Source: Candidatus Pacearchaeota archaeon (lineage in GTDB: Archaea; Nanobdellota; Nanobdellia; Pacearchaeales; GW2011-AR1). Taken from it: a DNA stretch of 16,358 nt. Made by a program: the position numbers and the translations under genes. Under the pieces are notes generated by a model that worked only from the letters and a program-made list of their open reading frames with translations, made no database searches and was not told the DNA's origin. Of this stretch, positions 6,829 to 13,841 are shown piece by piece. How positions within the stretch are numbered: position 1 is the first letter of the stretch; every line of letters starts with the position of its first letter. The stretch covers positions 1-16,358 of the forward strand of contig JACPLS010000007.1 in the NCBI GenBank assembly GCA_016186375.1, given 5' to 3'.

Positions 6829-7588
6829 TCATTACTTTCTGAGTCAAATCCCTGATAATTTGAGCAGAAGCAAATGGTGTTGGACAATAAGATCCCATTC
6901 CTCCTGTGTTAGGACCTTTATCATCTTCTTGTAGGCGTTTAAAGTCCTGTACAGATAATTCAAGAGGTAAGACTATAGATCCATCAGAAATTCCAAAAAT
7001 AGAATATTCTTCTCCAAATAATCTTTCAGCAATTAAGTTATGAAACCCATATTTGTCTATATGTTCGGAAATTATATCTAATGCTTGTTTTTTGGAATTA
7101 CAGACAGTAACCCCCTTTCCCCCTGTTAATCCTCGAGCTTTAATCACTATTCCATTATCAGTTGCTCTTTCATTAATTGCTTTCCTTGCCTCTTCAAGTG
7201 AATAACACTTTACAGAATCAGCTTGCCCTATTTCTAACTCTTTCATCAAATCATAAGAGAAAAATTTATCACTTTCTAATTCAGCAGCAATTCCTGTTGG
7301 CCCAACAATTCTTTTATATCCCCAATAATTAAAGTAATCAATAATTTTTTTAACTAATGGGCCTTCTGGCCCTACAACAAGCATATCTAATTTCTCTCTT
7401 TCGACAAAATCATAGACAATAGGAAAGTTTTCTTCCTTTGTCCCGTCGATTTTTATATTTTTTCCTCTGAATTCCATTTCTGTTCCTCCATTTCCAGGAA
7501 AATAATAAACAAAATGGCCATGTTGCGAAAATTTCCATCCAAGTGCATGTTCTCTTCCTCCAGAACCAATAATTCCTATTTTTGCCAT
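6812..7588 (-). CDS. purD: Phosphoribosylamine-glycine ligase, N-terminal part of a broken purD
   Basis: PurD joins glycine to phosphoribosylamine using ATP. These 258 residues hold the GARS_N domain (GSGGREHAL at 8-16, VVGPEGPLV near 71-79) and the first two thirds of the ATP-grasp domain (VIKARGLTGGKGVTV, then GPNTGGMGSYCPTPF near the end). The frame then runs KVMNP, RSC and a stop. In E. coli PurD the matching point is followed by about 64 residues carrying the LEFNxRFGDPETQ metal- and ATP-binding segment. That whole segment is missing, and the tail resumes in another frame at 6828. A normal PurD is about 430 residues. The ATG follows the purQ stop with one base between them. As it stands the gene should not make an active enzyme. 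Confidence 0.9.
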   Translation of the reverse strand: MAKIGIIGSGGREHALGWKFSQHGHFVYYFPGNGGTEMEFRGKNIKIDGTKEENFPIVYDFVEREKLDMLVVGPEGPLVKKIIDYFNYWGYKRIVGPTGIAAELESDKFFSYDLMKELEIGQADSVKCYSLEEARKAINERATDNGIVIKARGLTGGKGVTVCNSKKQALDIISEHIDKYGFHNLIAERLFGEEYSIFGISDGSIVLPLELSVQDFKRLQEDDKGPNTGGMGSYCPTPFASAQIIRDLTQKVMNPRSC

Positions 7589-7589
7589 T

Positions 7590-8459
7590 TTATTTAAAAT
7601 AATTCACTCCGTTCTTGAATATTTTTAGACCCTGACCTTCATCAGGAAGTTTTCCAATCGTTCTAATCATCTCCTTAACAAATTTATCATCTCTATTTAC
7701 ATAATTTCTCCCTAGAATCTCCTGTAAACTTGCAAATCTATGCCTCTTTGGATAAATAAATCTTTCAGGATGAGGCATTAATCCAAAAACATTTCTTGAT
7801 TCATTGCAGATAGCAGCAATACTTTCCATAGAATTATTAGGATTATATGGAAATAGTGAAACTGGATTATAATCCATGTCAGAATATTGAAACTGAACTA
7901 GTCCTTTACCGAACATTTCCTTTAATAACTCATCATCGGCAACAAATTTTCCTTCTCCATTAGCAATTGGTAAGTCTAATCTATCTATTCCATCTGTCCA
8001 TATGCATTGCTTTGCGCTCATTGGTTTAGAAAGTCTTACCCAGTCACATCTAAATCTCTGTTGCTGATTATACGTAAGAGATACTGTTTGTTCTATTTTC
8101 CCATCTAATCCAGGCAACAAGCCATAATTTGTCAATACTTGAAATCCATTACATATTCCTATTATTAATTTCCCTGATTCTATAAAATCTCTTAATTCAT
8201 TTTCCAAATAATGTTTTAAATCATCGGCAAAAATCTTACCTGATCTTATATAATCACCATTTGAAAATCCTCCGGGTATTGCTAAAATTTGGCAATCTGA
8301 TAGTTTGAATTTTCTTCCAGAGATAGGATTTTGTCCTTTTATTAAGTCTTTGATATCAATAATCTCCGCATCTGCACCAGCTAAATGAAAAGCGAATTGT
8401 GTTCCTTCATCACAATTTGTTCCTGCTGTTCTCAAAATATAAGCTTTTGGTTTTATCAT
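7590..8459 (-). CDS. purQ: FGAM synthase glutaminase subunit
   Basis: PurQ is the class I glutamine amidotransferase that supplies ammonia to PurL for converting FGAR to FGAM. The catalytic triad is visible: Cys103 in IIGICNGFQVL (99-109), and His230 and Glu232 in LMPHPERF (227-234). The oxyanion-loop segment AIPGGFSNGDYIRSGKIFA is at 60-78. At 289 residues it is of the longer type that pairs with a large PurL having a built-in PurS-like domain, and not the roughly 225-residue type that needs a separate PurS. Its ATG shares one base with the purL stop (TAATG), a coupled arrangement. No defect is seen. Confidence 0.94.
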   Translation of the reverse strand: MIKPKAYILRTAGTNCDEGTQFAFHLAGADAEIIDIKDLIKGQNPISGRKFKLSDCQILAIPGGFSNGDYIRSGKIFADDLKHYLENELRDFIESGKLIIGICNGFQVLTNYGLLPGLDGKIEQTVSLTYNQQQRFRCDWVRLSKPMSAKQCIWTDGIDRLDLPIANGEGKFVADDELLKEMFGKGLVQFQYSDMDYNPVSLFPYNPNNSMESIAAICNESRNVFGLMPHPERFIYPKRHRFASLQEILGRNYVNRDDKFVKEMIRTIGKLPDEGQGLKIFKNGVNYFK

Positions 8460-9694
8460 TAAAATCTTATTTCTCCTTGAATTTTTTCTCTTAAACTATC
8501 GACATTGGTATCTATTGTTGTTTTTCCTTTATATCTTATTAAGAATTTTTTGTCCTCTCTAACTGTTCCTATCTCTTCTATATAAGTTCCTAGCATTACC
8601 TCTTTAAATTGATTTACTTTTGAAGGATGTACACTAACAATGAACCTCCCAGTAGATTCTGAGAATAAAATAGCGTTTGCCCTAAATTCGCCAAGTCTAC
8701 TGATATCAACATCAATTCCAAGATCACCACCTAGAGCTGAATTAGACAAACCATAAAAAAGTCCTAACCTCGATAAATATTGTGAAGAATGTAATAATCT
8801 TTCATTATTTGATGAAACTAAATTTTCATATCTTTGCTTTATAGTTTGTAGATCTGATTTTGGTACTCTATTTCCAATTGCACCATGATATTTATAATAT
8901 TCACTTGCTCCAAGCTCATCTTTTGTTTCACCTACAATAAATATAGAGTCTCCCGGAAGCTTAAAATCTGAGGTTATTAAAGTAGAATCATCTGGTAAAA
9001 TAGCTAAAGCGCTCTTTAACAATTCTGGTTTTGCTTTTACTGTTACATCTTTCCCTGTAACAGTACTCACATATGACCTTTTCATTGAAGTACTATCTTT
9101 TCCTGAAATCGTCGGAGAATAAAAAACAGACTCTGCATCTTTAGATCCTTTTATCATTCTCTCAACTTTTGCAGCATCTAAAGGATCACTTTCTGGAGGA
9201 GGGCAAGTGGTGTTTCCGTTAAATGTAATTCTTTCCAAATTTCCACCTATCGAAATTACCCTCCCTATTGCATCAACTACGTTGTTTCTGCCCATATGAT
9301 AAGGATCTATATCTCCCTGCCAAGGATTGCTGCCCCAAGTTTCTACGCTCACTTCTTTTTCTCCCAAAACTGGATGGTCTGCTATTGCCTCGTTCTTTCC
9401 TCTGCCTCTGCCAGTAATGGGTTTAACGAGACTGCCGTCTCTAACTTCGTGATCATATCTCTCAAAAATCCAATTATAATTCTGAACATTTGGCATTGCC
9501 AATAAATCCAAAGCAACTTGAGTTAGGTCTTCATTATCCTCTATATTTGGCTCTTCAAATTTCGGTTTCTTCCAATGGGCTTTTATTATCATTTGATTTA
9601 TACCCTTATGAAGAGAGTCTATTGGAAGAAAAACTATTGATTTATTCTGATCTTTTACATTGTAGAATCCAGAATTATTAAAACAACCAAGCAC
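8459..9694 (-). CDS. purL: FGAM synthase PurL, C-terminal half after an in-frame TGA
   Basis: This is the second AIRS-like half of PurL. It shows RYDHEVRDGSLVKPITG at 79-95, the segment NNVVDAIGRVISIGG at 137-151 and TISGKDS at 195-201, counting from the GTG at 9694. The frame is the same as that of the N-terminal half and is open back to the TGA at 9721-9719. The eight codons before the GTG read DHYDVEAT and, with VLG after them, match the unbroken YDVEATVLG stretch of normal PurL. So homology does not begin at the GTG: the two halves were one gene. If the GTG is used as a restart, there is no convincing ribosome binding site. The stop overlaps the purQ start by one base. Confidence 0.88.
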   Translation of the reverse strand: MLGCFNNSGFYNVKDQNKSIVFLPIDSLHKGINQMIIKAHWKKPKFEEPNIEDNEDLTQVALDLLAMPNVQNYNWIFERYDHEVRDGSLVKPITGRGRGKNEAIADHPVLGEKEVSVETWGSNPWQGDIDPYHMGRNNVVDAIGRVISIGGNLERITFNGNTTCPPPESDPLDAAKVERMIKGSKDAESVFYSPTISGKDSTSMKRSYVSTVTGKDVTVKAKPELLKSALAILPDDSTLITSDFKLPGDSIFIVGETKDELGASEYYKYHGAIGNRVPKSDLQTIKQRYENLVSSNNERLLHSSQYLSRLGLFYGLSNSALGGDLGIDVDISRLGEFRANAILFSESTGRFIVSVHPSKVNQFKEVMLGTYIEEIGTVREDKKFLIRYKGKTTIDTNVDSLREKIQGEIRF

Positions 9695-9718
9695 TGTTGC
9701 CTCAACATCATAATGATC

Positions 9719-9721
9719 TCA
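9719..9721 (-). other. In-frame TGA interrupting purL
   Basis: On the minus strand the codons run ATT ACT ATA TGA GAT CAT TAT GAT GTT GAG. Both sides are continuous PurL sequence in one frame (ENVDKVITI, then DHYDVEATVLG). The TGA takes codon 625 of an otherwise open 1045-codon gene. TGA serves as a stop elsewhere in the window (end of the RelE toxin, end of the purD tail) and Trp is written TGG, so a general reassignment of TGA is unlikely. Confidence 0.9.
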
Positions 9722-11593
9722 TATAGTAATTACCTTATCAACATTTTCAGGCCTGACAACGATAACTCCTCTTTCTTGTGACTCTGATATAAGTTTTTCC
9801 CAACCAGCAAGCCCTTTATACTTTTCTTTCACGTTCGTTAAATCCATAACTATCCCTCCTCTACCATTGCTTAATCTTTTAAAAATATTACCAGAAGCAA
9901 CTTCAGATTTTATAAGGTCTGATGATGGAGAAGCAACAACATTTAAGTCAACAACTGAACTCGCAAATCTTAATCTTTCCTCCAAACTCAATTCTTCCGT
10001 TATTCCTTTTTCCCTGAAAGTTTTTTGAATTTCATACCTATCTTTTTCAAAAGAATTACATAATGCTGTAAGTTCTCCGACAGCAGAGTGCCATCCACCT
10101 GCTCCGCAATCTTGTGATGCTTCTATAAGTCCGTGTTCTGCAAGAATTAAAGCAGCATCAAAATATCTTTTCTGAGTAATAGGATTTCCTATTTGCACAC
10201 TTTGGGTCACTTGTATATTTTCATTTGCATCAGATTTATGAGTCATAGAAGATCCGCTAGCACCATGTATGCCATCTTTACCGACTCTTCCTCCAAGAGA
10301 TATTGCAATATATCCTGGTTGAACATCTTTTATATGAGTCGGCCTTCCATTAATTTCTGACTTCTGGACAGCTGTTGCTCCAACAAAAACACCCGGTTTT
10401 AACCATGAATTATCAATCATTACTGTTCCACTTTTTGTCGGTACACCTAGTTTATTTCCATAATCTTCCACACCAAGAATAACTGTTTCTAATGTTCTCG
10501 ATGGTGTTTGCATAGTTAAAGGAAGATCTTTGTAGTAATCAGGATGTGCTGTTCTAAAGGAAAATTGGCTAGATATTACTTTCATTCCTATTCCTGTATG
10601 AAATGGATCTCTAAGAACGCCCCCAGTTCCAGTATTTGATCCACCAAAACCATCTTCTCCAGATGGATGATTATGTGTTTCAACTTTATGAGAAATATTC
10701 CATCTATCATTTAATCTTAAAACACCTGAATTATCTTCGAATACAGAAACGGCAATACCTTTTCTTTTTAATATTTCTCTGCTAGGGTCAATAATCAATG
10801 TTTTTAATAAATTATCAACTATACCTGGAATATCTGCTTCGTCTTCTGGATCATCAGAGGTATAAAGCCATTTAGCCCTTAATTTATTATGATTGCAATG
10901 GTCAGACCAGCTTACTCCAAAACCTTCTAACTCAGCATCGGTAGCTTTACTTTCAAGGCCTATTTCTCTTCTTGCTTTGAGGAAAGTTTCATCTCTGAAG
11001 AGAGCCTGAATAGATTTCATTGAATCAAGGCTTAATGCAAGATATCTTTCTTCGCTTATTCTGATTAAGGAGCTATCCTCAATCTCTAAATCGACATATG
11101 TAAAAGCTTCAGGAGTTGGAAAAACCGTGTTTGTGATTTCGCATCCAAATCCTTTTCCATTCCATTGATCTAATGTTAAAGACCTAAAAGAATTCACTAT
11201 TGGGTTTCCCAATTTTTTTCTTATTAATCTCAAATCTATATCGCCAATATTCCTACTTTTCAAGATATATTGCTCTGAAAAAGTAACACCACCTAATTCT
11301 TTATTTAATGTTCTTGAGAAAATCTTTCTCGCTTCTTCTCCATGGGGGTCGGTAACTCCTGGTTTTGGAGATTTTTCGAGTGCTACTGAATTAAGGGGAA
11401 GAACTTCTATCAAAGGTTTATCTATAGAAGAAACTTCAGTAACGGGGTCGGTTAAGATTTGAGAAATTTTCTTTAGTTCGTTTTCCGATAAATCTCCTTC
11501 AACTTGATAAACTTTAATAGGGCGAGTTAAGGCTAATCCTTCATCAACGTCTAAGAATAAATTCTTAGAAGCAACCTCTATTCTATGTGCCAT
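9719..11593 (-). CDS. purL: FGAM synthase PurL, N-terminal half (PurS-like domain plus first AIRS-like half)
   Basis: PurL uses ATP and ammonia from PurQ to turn FGAR into FGAM. Residues 1 to about 60 resemble PurS, which explains why no separate purS is seen. The linker and substrate motif WSDHCNHNKLRAKW is at 229-242. The active-site block SHKVETHNHPS is at 301-311, and GGSNTGTGGVLRDPFHTGIG follows at 317-336. The chain continues to SESQERGVIVVRPENVDKVITI and stops at a TGA, exactly where a normal PurL goes on to YDVEATVLG. With the C-terminal half the gene would encode 1044 residues, a normal size for a large PurL with separate PurQ. It opens the operon, with a TATA box about 24 bases before the ATG. 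Confidence 0.92.
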   Translation of the reverse strand: MAHRIEVASKNLFLDVDEGLALTRPIKVYQVEGDLSENELKKISQILTDPVTEVSSIDKPLIEVLPLNSVALEKSPKPGVTDPHGEEARKIFSRTLNKELGGVTFSEQYILKSRNIGDIDLRLIRKKLGNPIVNSFRSLTLDQWNGKGFGCEITNTVFPTPEAFTYVDLEIEDSSLIRISEERYLALSLDSMKSIQALFRDETFLKARREIGLESKATDAELEGFGVSWSDHCNHNKLRAKWLYTSDDPEDEADIPGIVDNLLKTLIIDPSREILKRKGIAVSVFEDNSGVLRLNDRWNISHKVETHNHPSGEDGFGGSNTGTGGVLRDPFHTGIGMKVISSQFSFRTAHPDYYKDLPLTMQTPSRTLETVILGVEDYGNKLGVPTKSGTVMIDNSWLKPGVFVGATAVQKSEINGRPTHIKDVQPGYIAISLGGRVGKDGIHGASGSSMTHKSDANENIQVTQSVQIGNPITQKRYFDAALILAEHGLIEASQDCGAGGWHSAVGELTALCNSFEKDRYEIQKTFREKGITEELSLEERLRFASSVVDLNVVASPSSDLIKSEVASGNIFKRLSNGRGGIVMDLTNVKEKYKGLAGWEKLISESQERGVIVVRPENVDKVITI

Positions 11594-11610
11594 TAATAGT
11601 TCTGAAAAGA

Positions 11611-11623
11611 CATATTAATATAC
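11611..11623 (-). promoter_or_regulatory. TATA box of the purL-purQ-purD-purN operon
   Basis: The minus strand reads GTATATTAATATG, centred about 24 bases before the purL ATG. It contains the 10-base palindrome ATATTAATAT. The position fits a nearly leaderless transcript. Confidence 0.55.
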
Positions 11624-11767
11624 TTTTCTCACTTTTTTTTATTAAATCAAAGTGATGAAAATTAGGATTTATCTAAGATATTATTATTAACATAAGAAAA
11701 ATTAATTTTAGTTTATAATCAAATTAATAAAGTAAAGATATTAAAAGCTATGAATTTTTAATTAAAT

Positions 11768-12571
11768 ATGAAAAAATTAAAGAAAGAAATAACTAAAAAT
11801 AGTTTAAAAAAGGAAAAACTGACTTTTATCGACGTGCATTGCCATCTTGATATATGCGAAAATATTGATAGAATAGTTAGAAATGCAAACAGGAAAAATG
11901 TCAATACAATTATTACCAATGGGATTAATCCTTCCAATAATAAAAAAGTCCTTGATCTGGCGAAAAAGTATGAAAAAGAAGGCGTTAAAGCTGCTCTTGG
12001 CATTTATCCAATTGATGCTCTATCCTTAAAAGATGAAGAAATCGATTCTGAGTTAAATTTCATAAGAGAAAATAGAGAGAAAATATCAGCAATTGGAGAA
12101 GTTGGACTTGATTTTAAGGAAGATTTAACAAAAAGGGAAAAACAGATAAAGATTTTTGTAAAATTTATTATGCTTGCAGCAGAGCTGAATAAGCCATTAA
12201 TTATTCATTCTAGAGGAGCAGAAAACCAGTGTATAGACATGATAGAGAGAGCAGGAATAAGAAAAGTAGTAATGCATCATTTTTCAGGAGATATGAATTT
12301 GGTTGATAAAATAGCTCAAAATAACTGGTTTTTAAGTATTCCATCGTCGATAAAATACAGTGAGCATTTTCAGAATATAGTAAAAAGAATAGAAATTGAA
12401 AATCTTCTCTGCGAAACAGATGCTCCCTTTCTCAATCCCTTTAAAACAGGACAAAACGAACCTGTTAATGTTTTAGAAAGCTATAAGAAAATTGCTGAAA
12501 TTAAGAATATGAAGATAGAAGATGTTGCTAAAAAAATAAAAGAAAATTATGAGAAAGTTTTTGCACACTAA
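11768..12571 (+). CDS. TatD-family metal-dependent hydrolase (nuclease)
   Basis: TatD proteins are TIM-barrel metallohydrolases, many acting as 3'-5' DNases or as deacylase-like enzymes. All metal ligands are in place: the HxH pair in DVHCHL (His24, His26), Glu111 in GEVGLDF (110-116), His147 in IIHSRGA (145-151), His170 in MHHFSGD (169-175) and Asp218 in LLCETDAPF (213-221). The length, 267 residues, is normal for the family. The first 17 residues are lysine-rich and precede the first barrel strand; no closer ATG is available. The gene is divergent from the purine operon. Upstream, ATATTAAAAG near 11737-11746 is a weak TATA candidate. The natural substrate cannot be read from the sequence. 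Confidence 0.92.
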   Translation: MKKLKKEITKNSLKKEKLTFIDVHCHLDICENIDRIVRNANRKNVNTIITNGINPSNNKKVLDLAKKYEKEGVKAALGIYPIDALSLKDEEIDSELNFIRENREKISAIGEVGLDFKEDLTKREKQIKIFVKFIMLAAELNKPLIIHSRGAENQCIDMIERAGIRKVVMHHFSGDMNLVDKIAQNNWFLSIPSSIKYSEHFQNIVKRIEIENLLCETDAPFLNPFKTGQNEPVNVLESYKKIAEIKNMKIEDVAKKIKENYEKVFAH

Positions 12572-12580
12572 TTGTGTTTA

Positions 12581-12596
12581 AAATGAATTTTCATTT
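12581..12596 (+). terminator. Short hairpin after the TatD gene
   Basis: AAATGAA (12581-12587) and TTCATTT (12590-12596) are exact inverted repeats separated by two bases, starting 9 bases past the stop. The stem is AT-rich and lacks a long U-tract, so its role as a terminator is weakly supported. Confidence 0.3.
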
Positions 12597-12701
12597 AAAT
12601 TAACAGATACATTTGAATAATTATAACAAACAGATGTCTATAAAGAGATTAACAGTTTATTGTATTTATTGATATTAGAATATATTTATCGATTTAATTA
12701 A

Positions 12702-12727
12702 TAAAAATTAAACAATAATAATTTTTA
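12702..12727. terminator. AT-rich inverted repeat at the end of the small membrane-protein gene
   Basis: TAAAAATTA (12702-12710) and TAATTTTTA (12719-12727) are exact inverted repeats with an 8-base spacer. They lie 12 bases beyond the stop of the minus-strand gene at 12740. Either strand gives U-runs of five, so it could end transcription from both sides of this convergent pair. The composition is so AT-rich that chance is possible. Confidence 0.35.
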
Positions 12728-12739
12728 ATACAAAAATTT

Positions 12740-13060
12740 CTATTCGTGTTCAGGAACTATTTCAGTAGGTTTAACTCGGTAATCTTGAACTTTTGGTTTT
12801 CCTTGTGAATCAAGAATTAAAAGATAGTTCTTTCCTTGATAATTCATAATAACTTCTTTTTCTCCATTTCCATCTAAATCTTGAAGTTTTATTTCGAGTT
12901 TACTTGGAATTACATATCCTTCTTGAACTATACTTACAGCAGGCATTTTTTTTGTTGGTACAATATATGCATCATAAATAGCTGCTCCTATACCTACTAT
13001 TACTGCTCCACTCATTAATCCAAGTAAATCCGAAAAATTCCAAAAATCTAAATATTTCAT
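12740..13060 (-). CDS. Small single-pass membrane protein with a calcium-loop-like motif
   Basis: I do not recognise a named family. The 106-residue protein has a hydrophobic segment at about 10-33 (LLGLMSGAVIVGIGAAIYDA), then a soluble domain outside or inside the membrane. That domain contains DLDGNGEKEV at 61-70, an EF-hand or FG-GAP-like acidic loop, followed by a beta hairpin (YLLILDSQGK at 79-88). Small proteins of this layout are common in DPANN genomes, from general memory. The start is supported by GGAG 10 bases before the ATG, one of the few clear Shine-Dalgarno motifs in the window, and by a TATA box farther up. It faces the TatD gene and is divergent from the toxin-antitoxin operon. 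Confidence 0.7.
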   Translation of the reverse strand: MKYLDFWNFSDLLGLMSGAVIVGIGAAIYDAYIVPTKKMPAVSIVQEGYVIPSKLEIKLQDLDGNGEKEVIMNYQGKNYLLILDSQGKPKVQDYRVKPTEIVPEHE

Positions 13061-13070
13061 TTTATTTTTT

Positions 13071-13106
13071 CTCCTTACAAAAAGAATAAGCGGGCATTTA
13101 TAAATA
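13071..13106 (-). promoter_or_regulatory. TATA box and Shine-Dalgarno of the small membrane-protein gene
   Basis: On the minus strand TATTTATAAATG lies at 13106-13095 and AAGGAG at 13076-13071, 10 bases before the ATG at 13060. Predicted initiation near 13074-13078 would leave a short leader that includes the Shine-Dalgarno motif. Most other promoters here look leaderless. Confidence 0.5.
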
Positions 13107-13151
13107 TTTCTATCTATTACTACTTAATAATTAAAAGAGAAAATCGAAAGA

Positions 13152-13160
13152 CTTAAATAG
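13152..13160 (+). promoter_or_regulatory. TATA box of the toxin-antitoxin operon
   Basis: CTTAAATAG is centred 26 bases upstream of the antitoxin ATG, preceded by a purine-rich CGAAAG that could be the BRE. A leaderless transcript is expected. Confidence 0.55.
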
Positions 13161-13162
13161 CA

Positions 13163-13180
13163 TTAAATAAGTTTATTTAA
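13163..13180. promoter_or_regulatory. 18-bp palindrome, likely antitoxin operator
   Basis: TTAAATAA (13163-13170) and TTATTTAA (13173-13180) are exact inverted repeats around GT. The site fills the space between the TATA box and the ATG, covering the expected transcription start. RHH antitoxins bind short palindromes as dimers of dimers and repress their own operon, so self-regulation is the natural reading. The low complexity of the arms is the main caveat. Confidence 0.6.
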
Positions 13181-13181
13181 T

Positions 13182-13409
13182 ATGGTATTAAAAACATTTA
13201 ATGTAGAAGAAAGTATTTATGAAAAATATTCAGAGTTTTGCAAAGAAAATGGAATTAGTATGAGCAATCAGATTAACACATTTATTAAAGCGCAAGTAGA
13301 AACTGAACCAAAAATTAGAGAAGAATATCTAAAGAAACTTGATGCAATTAGAAAAGGTAAATTTATTAAGATTGGTGCTCATGAGGATTTTAAGAAGAGG
13401 TATCAATAA
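13182..13409 (+). CDS. Antitoxin with ribbon-helix-helix N-terminus (RelB/CopG-like)
   Basis: The 75-residue protein starts with a beta strand (KTFNVEESI, 4-12) followed by two helices (YEKYSEFCKENG, then SMSNQINTFIKAQV), the layout of a ribbon-helix-helix DNA-binding domain. The C-terminal half (about 46-75, rich in Lys and Glu, ending EDFKKRYQ) would wrap the toxin. Its stop lies two bases before the toxin start, so the pair is one operon. A palindrome over the promoter supports autoregulation. The family assignment rests on this pattern and on the linked RelE gene; I cannot separate RelB-like from CopG-like subfamilies by eye. Confidence 0.8.
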   Translation: MVLKTFNVEESIYEKYSEFCKENGISMSNQINTFIKAQVETEPKIREEYLKKLDAIRKGKFIKIGAHEDFKKRYQ

Positions 13410-13411
13410 TA

Positions 13412-13672
13412 TTGAGTTATCAACTCGAAGTTTCGGAAAATTTGGATAGAATATTTGCCAAACTCTCCAAGAAAGATAAATTGCAATTTGATATTTTAAC
13501 CAGAAAAATCAAAGAAATTCTCGAAAATCCTCAAATTGGTAAACCCGTGACTGCAAATATGGCTGGACAGAGGAAAGTTCACATTAGGAATTTTGTTCTT
13601 ACATATGAAATTTTAGAAAATGATAAAATTGTACGATTATTGGATTATGATCATCATGATAATATCTATTGA
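13412..13672 (+). CDS. RelE/ParE-family toxin
   Basis: Archaeal RelE-type toxins are small ribosome-dependent mRNases; ParE relatives hit gyrase. The 86 residues show the RelE fold order: an N-terminal strand (YQLEVSENL), two helices (LDRIFAKLSKKDKLQF, then RKIKEILENP) and the C-terminal strands QRKVHIRNFVLTYEIL (53-68) and IVRLLDYDHHDNIY (73-86). The basic residues in RKVHIR and the terminal DHHD-x-Y resemble the archaeal RelE subfamily. The start is TTG at 13412, two bases after the antitoxin stop; no early ATG exists. AGAGG at 13396-13400 is a possible ribosome binding site. A weak start on the toxin beside a strong one on the antitoxin is a common way to keep antitoxin in excess. It ends with TGA. 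Confidence 0.87.
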   Translation: MSYQLEVSENLDRIFAKLSKKDKLQFDILTRKIKEILENPQIGKPVTANMAGQRKVHIRNFVLTYEILENDKIVRLLDYDHHDNIY

Positions 13673-13840
13673 CTAAATATCCTCTTCCGCTCATAAATAG
13701 AAATTGGCCTTTTAAAGTGATTTCTTTGATAACCTGCCTCAGCAATTGCTTCTTCTTTCGTATCAGTATTTTTTAGCAAGAGAAATTTATTGGTTCTATC
13801 TTACCTAATCTTCAAAATCAATTTCAATTATTTCTTCCAT
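13666..13840 (-). pseudogene. Decayed small ORF facing the toxin
   Basis: The minus strand begins with a good ATG at 13840 and reads MEEIIEIDFED before a stop at 13807-13805. Shifting frame gives LGKIEPINFSC. Another shift, open from 13800 to 13666, gives NKFLLLKNTDTKEEAIA then EAGYQRNHFKRPISIYERKR. Together these look like a single protein of about 60 residues broken by one or two frameshifts. I do not recognise it. An acidic start and basic tail would fit a small antitoxin-like protein, but that is speculation. Its end overlaps the toxin stop by 7 bases on the other strand. Confidence 0.3.
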
Positions 13841-13841
13841 G

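Noticed and set aside
9719..9721. Selenocysteine at the purL TGA
   Set aside because: PurL is not a known selenoprotein, no SECIS-like structure was recognised near the 3' end, and a second broken gene sits in the same operon. A mutation is simpler.
11758..12003. Minus-strand hydrophobic frame of 81 codons
   Set aside because: It is antisense to the conserved TatD start. Its Phe/Leu-rich look comes from the Lys/Glu-rich sense strand.
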